NCBI GenBank assembly: GCA_018711005.1
Contig: DVIT01000004.1
Span: 22,185-86,184 of the forward strand
DNA from: Candidatus Scybalocola faecigallinarum
GTDB lineage: Bacteria > Bacillota > Clostridia > Lachnospirales > Lachnospiraceae
Direction: 5' to 3'
DNA length: 64,000 bases
Part shown: positions 1 to 8,954 of the stretch, piece after piece
How the letters are laid out: every line of letters begins with the position of its first letter
How positions within the stretch are numbered: position 1 is the first letter of the stretch
Program-made: the position numbers and the translations under genes
The notes under the pieces: model-generated
What the model saw: only the letters and a program-made list of their open reading frames with translations
Told to the model about the DNA's origin: nothing
Database searches by the model: none

Positions 1-1
1 C

Positions 2-1138
2 AAGGATAAGCTGTCCCAATACACAGCCAACATTGCCTTTGCAGGCTTTACCGCGCCTAAGATCCTGTGGGTCCGGGAAAATGAGCCGGAAAACTTTGAA
101 CGGATCGCCAAGATCATGCTGCCCAAAGACTACATTGCCTATAAAATGACCGGCGTTCACTGCACAGATGTATCGGATGCTTCCGGTATGCTTCTTTTAG
201 ATGTAAAGAACCGCCAGTGGTCTGATGAAATGATCCAAATCTGCCATATCCGCAAGGATCAGCTGGCCCGCATTTTTGAAAGCTATGAGGTTGTAGGTAC
301 TCTGACGCCTCAGGCAGCTCAGATCCTTGGCCTGCCACAAAGCTGTAAGGTGGCCGCAGGCGCCGGGGATAATGCGGCGGCCGCTGTAGGCACCGGCACC
401 GTGGGAGATGGTATGTGTAATATTTCCCTGGGAACCAGCGGAACGATTTTTATTTCCAGCGATAAGTTTGGTGTGGACGAAAATAATGCCCTCCATTCCT
501 TCGGACATGCTGATGGCCATTATCATCTTATGGGCTGTATGCTCAGCGCGGCTTCCTGCAATAAGTGGTGGATGGATGACATTATTGGGACAAAGGATTA
601 CGGCAAAGAACAGGCTGACATTCATAAGCTTGGGGAAAATCATGTATTTTTCCTGCCTTATCTTATGGGCGAGCGTTCTCCCCATAACGATCCCAACGCC
701 CGGGGAACATTCATTGGCCTGACCATGGATAATACCCGCAGCGACATGACCCAGGCTGTGCTGGAAGGGGTTGCCTTTGCCATGAGAGATTCTTTTGAAG
801 TGGCCAAATCTCTGGGGCTGAACATTGAGCGGACAAAGATCTGCGGCGGCGGAGCAAAGAGCCCTCTGTGGTGCAAGATCATGGCCAATGTCCTTGGTAT
901 TAAGGTGGATCTTCTGGAATCCGAGGAAGGCCCGTCCATGGGCGGCGCCATGCTGGCGGCTGTGGCCTGCGGTGAATATCCGTCAGTGAAGGCGGCGGCA
1001 GATGCTATTGTCCGTGTGGTAGATACCATTGAACCGGAACCGGAGCTGGTAGAGAAATACGAAAAGAAATACCGCCAGTTTGCAAAAATCTACCCAACCG
1101 TGAAAGGTCTGTTCGCCCAGTGGGCGCAGGAGGCGTGA
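2..1138 (+). CDS. xylB: Xylulokinase, 5' end outside the window
   Basis: FGGY-family sugar kinase that phosphorylates D-xylulose to xylulose 5-phosphate in the cytoplasm, feeding the pentose phosphate pathway. The frame is open from base 2, so the start and roughly the first 120-160 residues of a normal ~500-residue kinase lie upstream. Visible signatures are the KIMLPKDYIAYKMTG segment, a GAGDNAAAAVGTG glycine-rich loop followed by NISLGTSGTIF, and the C-terminal CGGGAKSPLW nucleotide-binding motif. It ends 1 base before the next gene, suggesting co-transcription. Family assignment is firm. Substrate (xylulose against a related ketose) is inferred from similarity to xylulokinases. Confidence 0.9.
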   Translation, partial: KDKLSQYTANIAFAGFTAPKILWVRENEPENFERIAKIMLPKDYIAYKMTGVHCTDVSDASGMLLLDVKNRQWSDEMIQICHIRKDQLARIFESYEVVGTLTPQAAQILGLPQSCKVAAGAGDNAAAAVGTGTVGDGMCNISLGTSGTIFISSDKFGVDENNALHSFGHADGHYHLMGCMLSAASCNKWWMDDIIGTKDYGKEQADIHKLGENHVFFLPYLMGERSPHNDPNARGTFIGLTMDNTRSDMTQAVLEGVAFAMRDSFEVAKSLGLNIERTKICGGGAKSPLWCKIMANVLGIKVDLLESEEGPSMGGAMLAAVACGEYPSVKAAADAIVRVVDTIEPEPELVEKYEKKYRQFAKIYPTVKGLFAQWAQEA

Positions 1139-1139
1139 A

Positions 1140-1670
1140 ATGATCCAGTATCGATGCCTGACCGGTGAAGAATTATGTCCCCGGCTGTTTAAGGATTTTA
1201 ACCGCCGCCAGGAAGTAACAAAGTGCTGGCGCAGAGAGAAAGGTCAGTGGGTCATAAAGGATGATCCGTTTATTGATGACTGGTCAAAGGAGGACTATGT
1301 ATTTCTGGTCTCCTGCCTGAAAAATACAGTGGCCACCGGAGGCTTTGTGTATGCCGGATTTAAGGATGGCCAGCTGAAAGGCTTTGTGTCTGTAGAATCG
1401 GAGATTTTCGGCAAGGATCAGGAATATATGGATCTGACCAGCATCCATGTGTCTGCGGAAATACGCCATGAAGGTATGGGAAAAGTGCTTTTTGAGGCTG
1501 CCAAACAATGGGCAAAGGCCCATGGAGCCAAAAAATTGTACATTTCATCCCATTCTGCAGTAGAAAGCCAGGCATTTTATAAAAGCATGGGCTGTGTGGA
1601 AGCCCGGGAATATGATCCGGGACATGTGGAAAAGGAACCCTTTGACTGCCAGTTAGAGTGTGTATTGTAA
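1140..1670 (+). CDS. GNAT family N-acetyltransferase
   Basis: Predicted acetyl-CoA-dependent acetyltransferase of 176 residues; the substrate is unknown. The C-terminal half has the GNAT core: a beta strand IHVSAEIRHEGMGKVLFEAA with an R-x-x-G-M-G acetyl-CoA loop near residues 105-115, then LYISSHSAVESQAFYKSMGC, the usual motif B. The start ATG lies 1 base after the xylulokinase stop, and its Shine-Dalgarno GCAGGAGG is inside the end of that gene, so translation is probably coupled. Whether it acts in sugar metabolism is not shown by the sequence. Confidence 0.82.
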   Translation: MIQYRCLTGEELCPRLFKDFNRRQEVTKCWRREKGQWVIKDDPFIDDWSKEDYVFLVSCLKNTVATGGFVYAGFKDGQLKGFVSVESEIFGKDQEYMDLTSIHVSAEIRHEGMGKVLFEAAKQWAKAHGAKKLYISSHSAVESQAFYKSMGCVEAREYDPGHVEKEPFDCQLECVL

Positions 1671-1749
1671 TAGCAGGAAACAGTAAAGCAAAAGGAAATG
1701 TAAGGCTGCTATTCCCCGTGGGCAGTAACAATTTAAGGAGGACATTTTA

Positions 1750-2264
1750 ATGGTGATTCAAAAAATACCTTTGGAAAATCTGCAAAACACGAGAGACCTT
1801 GGCGGTTTTATGACAAAAGACGGGCGGAAGGTAAAGCCTCACCGGCTGATCCGCAGCGGCGACCTTAAAGATGCCACAGAAAATGATAAAAAGCTGTTGG
1901 TGGATACCTATGGCCTGAATATGGTCATTGATTTCCGTACGGCTCAGGAATGTAAAGACTGTCCGGATCCACGGATCCCGGGAGTGGAGTACATATGGCA
2001 TCCGATTTTTGAGGAGAAAGCGTCCGGGATCACCCGGGAAAAGACCGTGTCGGTATGGGGACAAGTCTTGTTTTATACGCCTTAGGTGTGGATAAAGATA
2101 CGATTTTTCAAGACTATCTTATGACAAATGAATTTACGAAAGCCTCGGTCCAGGCAGAACTGGCAGCAGTGAAAGAGCCGGAGCTGGTTCCGAGCCTTGA
2201 GGAAGGCTTCGGCGTGACCCGCCAGAAGCGGGAGCGGCTGAGAGAGATGTATTTGGAAGGGTAA
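1750..2264 (+). pseudogene. Tyrosine/serine phosphatase (Y_phosphatase3 family), internally deleted
   Basis: The N-terminal part (NTRDLGGF, RLIRSGDL, VIDFRTAQE) is typical of the protein tyrosine/serine phosphatases of the Y_phosphatase3 family. The expected P-loop HCxxGxxR is absent. Near 2055 the sequence jumps into another frame at GTSLVLYALGVDKDTIFQDYLMTN, which is the helix that follows the P-loop in intact relatives. A second gap is likely near 2190, because AAVKEPELV runs straight into the C-terminal EEGFGVTRQKR helix. The first frame stops at 2085. A good AGGAGG lies 8 bases before the ATG. The remaining frame cannot be catalytic. Confidence 0.82.
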
Positions 2265-2291
2265 AGGGGTGTCGGGAAACAGACCACTCAA

Positions 2292-2336
2292 AGCAAAGGC
2301 CGGTGTGACGCATAGGAGGTCACACCGGCCTTTGCT
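2292..2336. terminator. Perfect 17-bp hairpin between convergent genes
   Basis: AGCAAAGGCCGGTGTGA and its exact complement are separated by 11 bases. It lies between the phosphatase remnant and the convergent HAAS/DUF4097 gene. No T run follows on either strand, so it may be a bidirectional terminator of weak type or an mRNA 3' stabiliser. Confidence 0.55.
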
Positions 2337-2382
2337 GTCCGGCAGGATTAGAGGATGTATAAAAGGCTGATCCTGCCCCATC

Positions 2383-3498
2383 CTATTTATTTTTCTTTTC
2401 CTTATCTTTCGCCTGCTTCACAAGAATTTCGCCGCTGATGGTATTTAATGTCAGCTTGCTGTAGTCTGTCCCGGAAGCCGGCTGGAAATCATGGCTGTCC
2501 ATGCGGATGCCGTCCCGGATGCGCACCCGGCCGCTGACGGAGGTGGCAAAGACGCAGAAGGGCTTCTGGCCTGGTGTCATCTTTATGGCAACATCGCCGC
2601 TGATGGTCTTAACCAGACCTTCCTTTCGCAGGACAAGGCGGTTGCAGCCCACATCACCGCTGATACTGTTGCAGACCAGCTTGTCAACGGATATATTTTT
2701 GCAGGAAACATCACCGCTGAGGGTTTTTATCTCACAGTGCTGGGTGGACAGATGATGCATACGGATGTCACCGCTTTTTGTATTAATAAATGTACCTTCG
2801 TTTTGTATTCCCTGAAGGCTGATATCTCCGGAAAGGGTGGTAAGGCTCAGCAGCTCACTTTGGATATTTTCTGCGGAAATGTCGCCGCTGATGGTTTCTA
2901 TGCGGATATCCTCGATCCCTTCAGGAATGACCATGATCACAGTATCCACCGGACCGCCTATAAAGCTGTGGAGAATATCAAGGCCGAAAAAGGAACCGGA
3001 AGAACGGCATACCCGGCCTTCATAAGTGTCATCATGGCAGTTGTGTTCCAGATTGTCCATTTCATCTTCGTCTTCGGTATATACATAAAATTCCCCATCT
3101 GCAGAAGGGATCAGCCGTATATCTGCGCTGTCTGCATAGAAACGGACTTTTTTCAGAGCATGGCCAAAAGCCTGGGAGTCGCTATCGGGCTGTTTTTGAT
3201 ATTGATGGCCTTTGTATGCTCTTTTTGGAAATTTTGCAGATGGATTAACATCTTTATCCAGTTCGATCACCGGGCGGCCTACTTCATGAGTCCCGGAAGG
3301 AACATCCATCATTTCCCGGATTTCCCGGATCAGATCCTGCGGATCGCCCAGCTCCCGGCAAATATCTTCTTCACTTTGGCCCTGGGCTAAGGCGTCCTGA
3401 AAATGCTCCTCATAGTCATCCAGGATCTCCTGGATATAAGCCTGATCATACTGTTTCAGCCCCTGGCTGAGCTTGTTTAAATATTCATCTTTTTTCAT
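2383..3498 (-). CDS. HAAS (DUF1700) + DUF4097 adhesin-like protein
   Basis: Protein of about 371 residues. The first ~70 residues (KKDEYLNKLSQGLKQY, DDYEEHFQDAL, ELGDPQDLIREI) form the helical HAAS/DUF1700 signalling domain. From about residue 115 to the end there are around eight irregular repeats centred on SGD (TISGDIS, TLSGDIS, TKSGDIR, TLSGDVS, SISGDVG, TISGDVA), the beta-helix pattern of DUF4097. No clear membrane span. The ATG at 3498 is preferred to 3504 because GAGAGG stands 9 bases upstream. It lies 15 bases after the padR stop. Such pairs occur as PadR-controlled envelope-stress modules in Firmicutes; the molecular role is unknown. Confidence 0.85.
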   Translation of the reverse strand: MKKDEYLNKLSQGLKQYDQAYIQEILDDYEEHFQDALAQGQSEEDICRELGDPQDLIREIREMMDVPSGTHEVGRPVIELDKDVNPSAKFPKRAYKGHQYQKQPDSDSQAFGHALKKVRFYADSADIRLIPSADGEFYVYTEDEDEMDNLEHNCHDDTYEGRVCRSSGSFFGLDILHSFIGGPVDTVIMVIPEGIEDIRIETISGDISAENIQSELLSLTTLSGDISLQGIQNEGTFINTKSGDIRMHHLSTQHCEIKTLSGDVSCKNISVDKLVCNSISGDVGCNRLVLRKEGLVKTISGDVAIKMTPGQKPFCVFATSVSGRVRIRDGIRMDSHDFQPASGTDYSKLTLNTISGEILVKQAKDKEKKNK

Positions 3499-3513
3499 AT
3501 ACATTTTCCTCTC

Positions 3514-3822
3514 TTATTGGTTCATGAGCCGCTCCATGGCCAGAACAAAATCTTTCCATTCCTGCCGGAGTGTTTGCTGGTATTCTTTCCCTTTGGCTGT
3601 GAGATGATAATACTTTCGTGCCGGTCCGCCTTCAGATTCTCTCAGATAGGTTTCCACATAAAGATCATCTTTTAATCGCTTTAAAATGGGATAAAGTGTC
3701 CCGGCGGCAATGTCCATCTCCCGGGAGATGACTTCGGTAAGTTCATAACCGTATTTATCCCCTTTGGTTAATTGGGAAAGCACGCAGATCTCCAAAGCGC
3801 CTTTTTTTAATTGGGTATTCAA
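3514..3822 (-). CDS. PadR family transcriptional regulator
   Basis: Winged-helix repressor of 102 residues: LKKGALEICVLSQL, KYGYELTEVI, GTLYPILKRLKDDLYVETY and the wing SEGGPARKYYHLTAKGKEY. This is the short PadR subfamily that controls membrane or HAAS-domain genes. The start is taken as the TTG at 3822 because GGAGG lies 7 bases before it; upstream in-frame codons lack a binding site. It is first in an operon with the HAAS/DUF4097 gene. Autoregulation through the palindrome at 3876-3898 is likely but inferred. Confidence 0.88.
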   Translation of the reverse strand: MNTQLKKGALEICVLSQLTKGDKYGYELTEVISREMDIAAGTLYPILKRLKDDLYVETYLRESEGGPARKYYHLTAKGKEYQQTLRQEWKDFVLAMERLMNQ

Positions 3823-4180
3823 ATTTACACCTCCGTCACAAACAATATCTGTGTGGTGAGTACATAATAACACACACTATTCTATAATGCAATATAGTAA
3901 ATGAAAAATATTACAGGAAGTGCAACGATCCGATACTATTTACAGGCAGCCGGAAAGATTTTCTGTTTTCGGTCGCTGCTGTGCATGGAAGATCAGTAAT
4001 TAAGCGCCCATCAATCAGTACCGCTAAAATCAAACAAAATAAGACAAAATGAAACAAAAAACGCATTTCCTTTTTTAATATTACATGGTATAATTCATAC
4101 ATAAATAAACAGTCAATATGCGGAGTGACTGATGATATACAACCTGTTCTGGAAATAGAGATAAAGAGAGCGATAATGTT
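3823..4180. promoter_or_regulatory. Divergent promoter region of padR and the MBOAT gene
   Basis: ACTAT (3876-3880) and ATAGT (3894-3898) form an inverted repeat around an AT-rich core upstream of padR and are a plausible PadR operator. On the plus strand an extended -10 box, TGGTATAAT at 4086-4094, lies 87 bases before the MBOAT start. No gene is seen in the interval; a 63-codon antisense frame at 3911-4102 looks fortuitous. Confidence 0.5.
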
Positions 4181-5596
4181 ATGGTTTTTTCAAGTCTTAT
4201 TTTTATTTTTGTTTTTCTTGTTTTGCAGCTGGTGATTTATATTTGGGTAGAACCTAAATATAAAAATCATGTTCTGCTTATCTTTTCCCTGGTATTTTAT
4301 GCGTGGGGAGGGGTCCGGTATCTCATTCTCCTGGTTGGTGAAACCTGGGTCAGCTGGTACTGCGGAATACATATTCAGAAATCTAATGATGCCCGGATCC
4401 GGAAGTTTTACATGATCCTGGAATGCGTTGTTTTGCTGGGACTTTTGGGATTCTTTAAATATACCGTATTTTTTCTGGATAATCTCCAGGCGCTGACGGG
4501 CTTTCCTGAAGCCATCCCTAATATTGTCCTTCCCATCGGTATTTCTTTTTATACCTTTCAGCTTCTGTCGTATGTGGTGGATGTGTACAGAGCACAGATC
4601 CATGCCCAGCCTAAATACTGGAAGCTGCTTTTGTATTCCAGTCTGTTCCACCAGTGTATTGCCGGACCGATCGTCCGTTATGAAACTGTGGCTGAAGAAA
4701 TCGATCATCGAAAAGTGGATCAGAACGATGTTTATGTGGGAATTCGCCGCTTTTGCATCGGTCTTGCCAAAAAGGCGATCCTGGCCAATTCCTGCGCCTC
4801 GGTAGCGGATACTCTGCTTGCCTCAGACGCCCTGGCCGTTCAGTCTACCTGCGGCCTTTGGCTGGGGATGATCTTTTACATGCTGCAGATTTATCTGGAT
4901 TTTTCCGCATATTCAGATATGGCTATCGGCATGGGACGTATGGTCGGGTTTCATTACCTGGAAAACTTCAACTATCCGTATATGGCAAAGTCCGCACAGG
5001 ATTTTTGGAGAAGATGGCATATTTCATTAAGTACCTTTTTCAGAGATTATGTATACATTCCCCTGGGCGGAAGCCGCTGTGATACACCAAAGCTTGTGAG
5101 AAATCTTTGTGTTGTCTGGTTCCTTACGGGTATGTGGCACGGGGCAAGCTGGAATTATATATTCTGGGGCATTTATTACTTAATCTTCCTTTTACTGGAA
5201 CGTTTTGTCATAAAAAACAGAATCCCAAAAGGATGGGATCATGTGTATGCGCTTTTTGTGATATTTTTCGGCTGGGTGATCTTCCGCTTTGAAAACCTTG
5301 GAGAACTGGGAAGGGTTCTGCTGGGGCTGTTTGGTATTGGAACATCTGGTTTTATAGGCCTGGAAGCGTCCACTGTGTTTATGGAAAATATTTTCTTCCT
5401 TATTTTTGCTATCATTAGCGTAACCTCCCTTGGAAAGCATATACGAAAGTATATCTTTAATCTGGGAAAGACCTATCCGGCAGCATTTACATTTTTTAAT
5501 ATAACGGAACTGGTGATCCCGCCGCTGCTGCTGTTTTTGTCTGTGCTGTCCCTGATTGGAGCAAGCTATAATCCATTTTTATATTTTCAATTTTAG
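4181..5596 (+). CDS. MBOAT family O-acyltransferase (AlgI-like)
   Basis: Polytopic membrane acyltransferase of 471 residues with about ten hydrophobic segments. The signature FWRRWHISLSTFFRDYVYIP followed by LGGSR sits near residues 273-297, and the catalytic histidine is in GMWHGASWNY near residue 318. The length matches AlgI (~470). AlgI-type proteins move acyl groups from inside the cell to an extracytoplasmic partner that acetylates a polysaccharide. The next gene encodes such a partner (DHHW/AlgJ-X fold), so the two should work as a pair on an exopolysaccharide or wall polymer. The target polymer is not encoded nearby. Confidence 0.92.
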   Translation: MVFSSLIFIFVFLVLQLVIYIWVEPKYKNHVLLIFSLVFYAWGGVRYLILLVGETWVSWYCGIHIQKSNDARIRKFYMILECVVLLGLLGFFKYTVFFLDNLQALTGFPEAIPNIVLPIGISFYTFQLLSYVVDVYRAQIHAQPKYWKLLLYSSLFHQCIAGPIVRYETVAEEIDHRKVDQNDVYVGIRRFCIGLAKKAILANSCASVADTLLASDALAVQSTCGLWLGMIFYMLQIYLDFSAYSDMAIGMGRMVGFHYLENFNYPYMAKSAQDFWRRWHISLSTFFRDYVYIPLGGSRCDTPKLVRNLCVVWFLTGMWHGASWNYIFWGIYYLIFLLLERFVIKNRIPKGWDHVYALFVIFFGWVIFRFENLGELGRVLLGLFGIGTSGFIGLEASTVFMENIFFLIFAIISVTSLGKHIRKYIFNLGKTYPAAFTFFNITELVIPPLLLFLSVLSLIGASYNPFLYFQF

Positions 5597-5650
5597 CAGA
5601 GTTACAGTTCAGCAAAGGGAAACTGCAGCAAAAATGGGAGGAAATACATA

Positions 5651-7051
5651 ATGAAGAAAAAATATACCAAAAGACACAGACAAGAGATGATGAAGTTCCG
5701 AAAGATCAGTATCCGGATCTTTGCGGTGATGATGCTGGTCGGAGGTGTGACCGGAATGCTCTTTTTCTTCCGGCCGGATCGATCAAACGTTGAGATGAGG
5801 GAATTGACAAAGTTTCCCAAGCTGACATTAAGCTCTGTCCTTGACGGGTCTTTCTTTTCAGAGCTTTCCCTGTGGTATTCGGATACCTATCCCATGCGGG
5901 ATGTGCTGATCGCTGCGGACCAGAAGCTAAAGACGGCCTACGGCGTTACCTCGTCTACAATGATGGTGGGCGGTCATAAGCAAGGGGATGAAATTCCTGT
6001 GAATGTGGCCCAAAATGATCAGGAATCAGAGACCGAACAGGATGGACAGAGTGAACAAAGTGATGAACCGGTCCAGACTCAGGACACGTTGGCTGACCAA
6101 ACCCAGGGGGAGACAGAGACTGTCAGTGCTCCAAACAGCCGGGAGATGGAGGAAGAAATCCAAAACCAGATCCAGCAGGGATTGTATGTTAAAAATGGCG
6201 CCGCCTACAGTGTTTACTATTTCAGCCAAAGCGCTGCGGATACTTATACACAGGCATTAAATCATGCCGCAAAAGAGTTGGAGGGCCAGGCGGATGTGTA
6301 CTCGATCCTTGTACCGAATAATTCCGGCGCCATGCTGCCGGAGGATGAACTCAACGGCCTCGGCGGATCGGATCAGGTTCAGGCGATTTCATATTATTAC
6401 AGCCTTTATGATGGGGTTCGTCCGGTAACAACCATTGAAACTCTCAGGGAGCATAATGACGAGTATCTGTATTTTCGGACGGATCATCACTGGACCCAGC
6501 TTGGCGCCTATTATGTGTACCAAAATTTCTGCCAGGAAAAGGGCATAGAGCCGCATCAGCTTTCAGATTTTTCGACCATGACCTTTTCACCGTTTCTCGG
6601 AACCTTCTATACAAGTCTTAAAAACGGGGATATGGCGGCCAATCCGGATACTGTGGAGGCCTATGTTCCCATGGGGACAAATGATATGGTGTTCTGGGAT
6701 ACCGATGGCACAGAATATCAGTGGAAGGTTATTAATGATGTGAGTACATGGGGAGAAAATTCCGGATATTACTGTTATATCGGCGGCGATAAGCCTTTAA
6801 GTATTATTGAAAATCCCCAGATTACGGATGGTTCTTCATGTCTGGTTCTGAAAGAGTCTTACGGCAACTGCTTTGTGCCCTTCCTGGTGGACCATTACGA
6901 AACCGTTTATGTGATTGATTTTCGGTATGCTAATGTAAATGTGGTTGATTACGTGAAGGAAAATAACATTCAGGATCTTATTATTATGAATAACATTACC
7001 ATCATTGCCAGCGATAAAGTTGCGGCGACGATTGCAGGTCTGCTGTCATAA
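5651..7051 (+). CDS. DHHW family protein (AlgX/AlgJ-like SGNH acetyltransferase partner)
   Basis: 466 residues. A basic N-terminus and one membrane span (about residues 18-38) anchor it outside the cell. Residues ~115-165 are a Q/E/D-rich low-complexity linker. The family motif DHHWTQLGAYYVYQNF begins near residue 277, and KESYGNCFVPFLVDHYETVYVIDFRY near residue 400 corresponds to the second SGNH-like block. DHHW proteins resemble AlgJ/AlgX, which complete polysaccharide O-acetylation with an MBOAT protein. GGGAGG lies about 9 bases before the ATG. It follows the MBOAT gene by 54 bases, in one operon. Confidence 0.88.
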   Translation: MKKKYTKRHRQEMMKFRKISIRIFAVMMLVGGVTGMLFFFRPDRSNVEMRELTKFPKLTLSSVLDGSFFSELSLWYSDTYPMRDVLIAADQKLKTAYGVTSSTMMVGGHKQGDEIPVNVAQNDQESETEQDGQSEQSDEPVQTQDTLADQTQGETETVSAPNSREMEEEIQNQIQQGLYVKNGAAYSVYYFSQSAADTYTQALNHAAKELEGQADVYSILVPNNSGAMLPEDELNGLGGSDQVQAISYYYSLYDGVRPVTTIETLREHNDEYLYFRTDHHWTQLGAYYVYQNFCQEKGIEPHQLSDFSTMTFSPFLGTFYTSLKNGDMAANPDTVEAYVPMGTNDMVFWDTDGTEYQWKVINDVSTWGENSGYYCYIGGDKPLSIIENPQITDGSSCLVLKESYGNCFVPFLVDHYETVYVIDFRYANVNVVDYVKENNIQDLIIMNNITIIASDKVAATIAGLLS

Positions 7052-7070
7052 ATAAAATTCATTTTCCCGG

Positions 7071-8780
7071 TTATATCCTCCGGTACCGGTTAATGCAGGC
7101 AAAGATTTCCTGTCTGCGGGGCATGGCAAGTCCGGCGGGCAGGTAACTGCCTTCGCATACGGCGGCAAGTCCTTTTTCCCTCAGGAGTTTTTCCAATTCG
7201 TCCACGATGTTTGTGATGGTTTTTTTGCCGTTTGCCAAATGCTTGGAGGTATAGCTTAAAAGATAACCAAGGGTCATCAGCTGTTCGCTGTCGGTGAGCT
7301 GTTCCACATACCGAAGGTCAATGGTTTCTTTATTCACGGAAACACTGTCACGGCCATTCACTCGGATCTTTATCCGCTCATCCCGGCTGCCCAAAGGGAT
7401 CCTGGGGCAGCGGTTAAAATCCGGCAAAGCGGCTTTTGGGACATTTTCTCCGGGTGCGGCTGCCATATTTTGAAAGTAAAGGCGGGATTTTTCTTTGGCA
7501 AGCCGGGTAATTTCTGCCGGAACATACCGATCCATCTGGATAATATGGTCGGCCTTTTCAAAAAATGCGCCGGAGCTTCCGGCCACAAGGATGGTGGAAA
7601 TGTCCCAGTCCTCATAAAGCTGACGGATCCGGTGGATCAGTGGCGTGATAGGCTCGCAGGAGCGGGAGACAACGCTTTCCATAAGGGCGTCCCGCACCAT
7701 GAAATTTGAGGCGCTGGTATCTTCATCGATCAGCAGGAGATGAGACCCGGACTCCATGGCCTCGATCACATTGGCCGCCTGAGAGGTGCTTCCGCTGGCA
7801 TCTTCTGTATGAAAATGTTTTGTATCTTTTTTATTGGGCAGATCATTGATAAACATGGAAATGTCGGTCTGCCGCACACTGCGTCCGTCCTCTGCCCGGA
7901 TCTTCATAGCGCTGCTGTCTGTGATCACATATTCACGGCCATCCCCGGCAATGTGATTGTAAACGCCCCGTTCCAGAGCTTCCAGCAGGGTGGATTTTCC
8001 ATGGTACCCGCCGCCAACGATTAATGTAATGCCTTTGGGAATACCCATGCCGGTAAGCTTTCCTTTGTAAGGAAGATCCAGCGTCACGGCCATGGAATCG
8101 GGGGCCTTAAAGGGAACGGCCTGCTTCATTGGCTTTTGAGAAATGCCGGACTCTCTTGGAAGGATCGCGCCGTTGGCAATAAAGGCGCAAAGTCCAAGGG
8201 CCTGAAGCTGTTCCCGGATGGTTTGCTGATCCTGGGCAAGCTCCATGACGGCTTCCGTTTTTTTCGGATCCAGCGCCTTATAAAACAGTGTTTTTTGTAC
8301 ACATACCGGAAGAAAATCATAAAAGATCCGGATCAGTTCTTTGGAATTGATCGTACGGCCATTAGCAGGAAAGCCCACATCCAGACGCAGGATAATATCT
8401 CCGCTGGCCGGATCCATTTGGCAGGCAGACCGTTCAAGGATTTCCTGGCCGCAGCGGCTGACACCTATCAGGCCGCTTTTTCCTGAGCCTTTGGCTTTAA
8501 ATGTAAAGCTTTCGGTCTGCCGGAAAAAGAGGCGGAGCAGGGCATCGCACAAAGCGGTCTTTTTCCATGGCCGGTCGTAGAGCCGGACAGGGAACCCGGC
8601 GTCCTTTCCGGATACATGGATACTGATTTTTGAAGGCGATGCAAAAGGATCGCCCTGGACATGGTCAATGGACATGCGGTATCCGCGAAACTGGTAAATG
8701 CCTTTTGTATCTTTATAAGCCGGGTATCCCCGGTGATCAATACGATTTAAAAGATCTTTAAGATCCTCAGCTGTTTTCAT
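7071..8780 (-). CDS. ABC-class ATPase (ABC_ATPase family, PF09818)
   Basis: A stand-alone cytoplasmic ATPase of 569 residues belonging to the predicted ABC_ATPase family, with no membrane partner. N-terminal block KDLLNRIDHRGYPAYKDTKG; Walker A GGGYHGKSTLLEAL near residue 258; Walker B LLLIDEDTSASNFMVRD near residue 347; C-terminal YLPAGLAMPRRQEI. The length matches the family (~560). Cellular function is unknown for this family. It is convergent with the DHHW gene and monocistronic. Confidence 0.9.
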   Translation of the reverse strand: MKTAEDLKDLLNRIDHRGYPAYKDTKGIYQFRGYRMSIDHVQGDPFASPSKISIHVSGKDAGFPVRLYDRPWKKTALCDALLRLFFRQTESFTFKAKGSGKSGLIGVSRCGQEILERSACQMDPASGDIILRLDVGFPANGRTINSKELIRIFYDFLPVCVQKTLFYKALDPKKTEAVMELAQDQQTIREQLQALGLCAFIANGAILPRESGISQKPMKQAVPFKAPDSMAVTLDLPYKGKLTGMGIPKGITLIVGGGYHGKSTLLEALERGVYNHIAGDGREYVITDSSAMKIRAEDGRSVRQTDISMFINDLPNKKDTKHFHTEDASGSTSQAANVIEAMESGSHLLLIDEDTSASNFMVRDALMESVVSRSCEPITPLIHRIRQLYEDWDISTILVAGSSGAFFEKADHIIQMDRYVPAEITRLAKEKSRLYFQNMAAAPGENVPKAALPDFNRCPRIPLGSRDERIKIRVNGRDSVSVNKETIDLRYVEQLTDSEQLMTLGYLLSYTSKHLANGKKTITNIVDELEKLLREKGLAAVCEGSYLPAGLAMPRRQEIFACINRYRRI

Positions 8781-8812
8781 ATAAAAACTCCTTTACTATA
8801 AGCTTATAACCA

Positions 8813-8835
8813 AGGCCGGCTGCAAAAGCCGGCCT
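8813..8835. other. Hairpin in the leader of the ABC-class ATPase gene
   Basis: AGGCCGGCT and AGCCGGCCT pair around a 5-base loop. It lies 33 bases upstream of the ATPase start and 119 bases past the end of the EthD-like gene, so it may terminate that transcript. No T run follows on the minus strand. Confidence 0.4.
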
Positions 8836-8954
8836 GTGTAATCATGTGTTGATGGCAGCGCCGGTGTACACCAACGCTATTATTTTACATAAAAAAATTT
8901 TTAAATGCAATGCAGCTTAGGAAATAATGAATCAGGGTCTAAAGTCAATAGTTG

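Noticed and set aside
2491..3390. 299-codon open frame on the plus strand
   Set aside because: It is antisense to the HAAS/DUF4097 gene; its composition mirrors the SGD repeats, and it has no ribosome binding site.
3911..4102. Small 63-codon membrane protein gene on the minus strand
   Set aside because: Hydrophobic stretch comes from A/T-rich intergenic DNA; no convincing binding site and it covers the promoter of the MBOAT gene.
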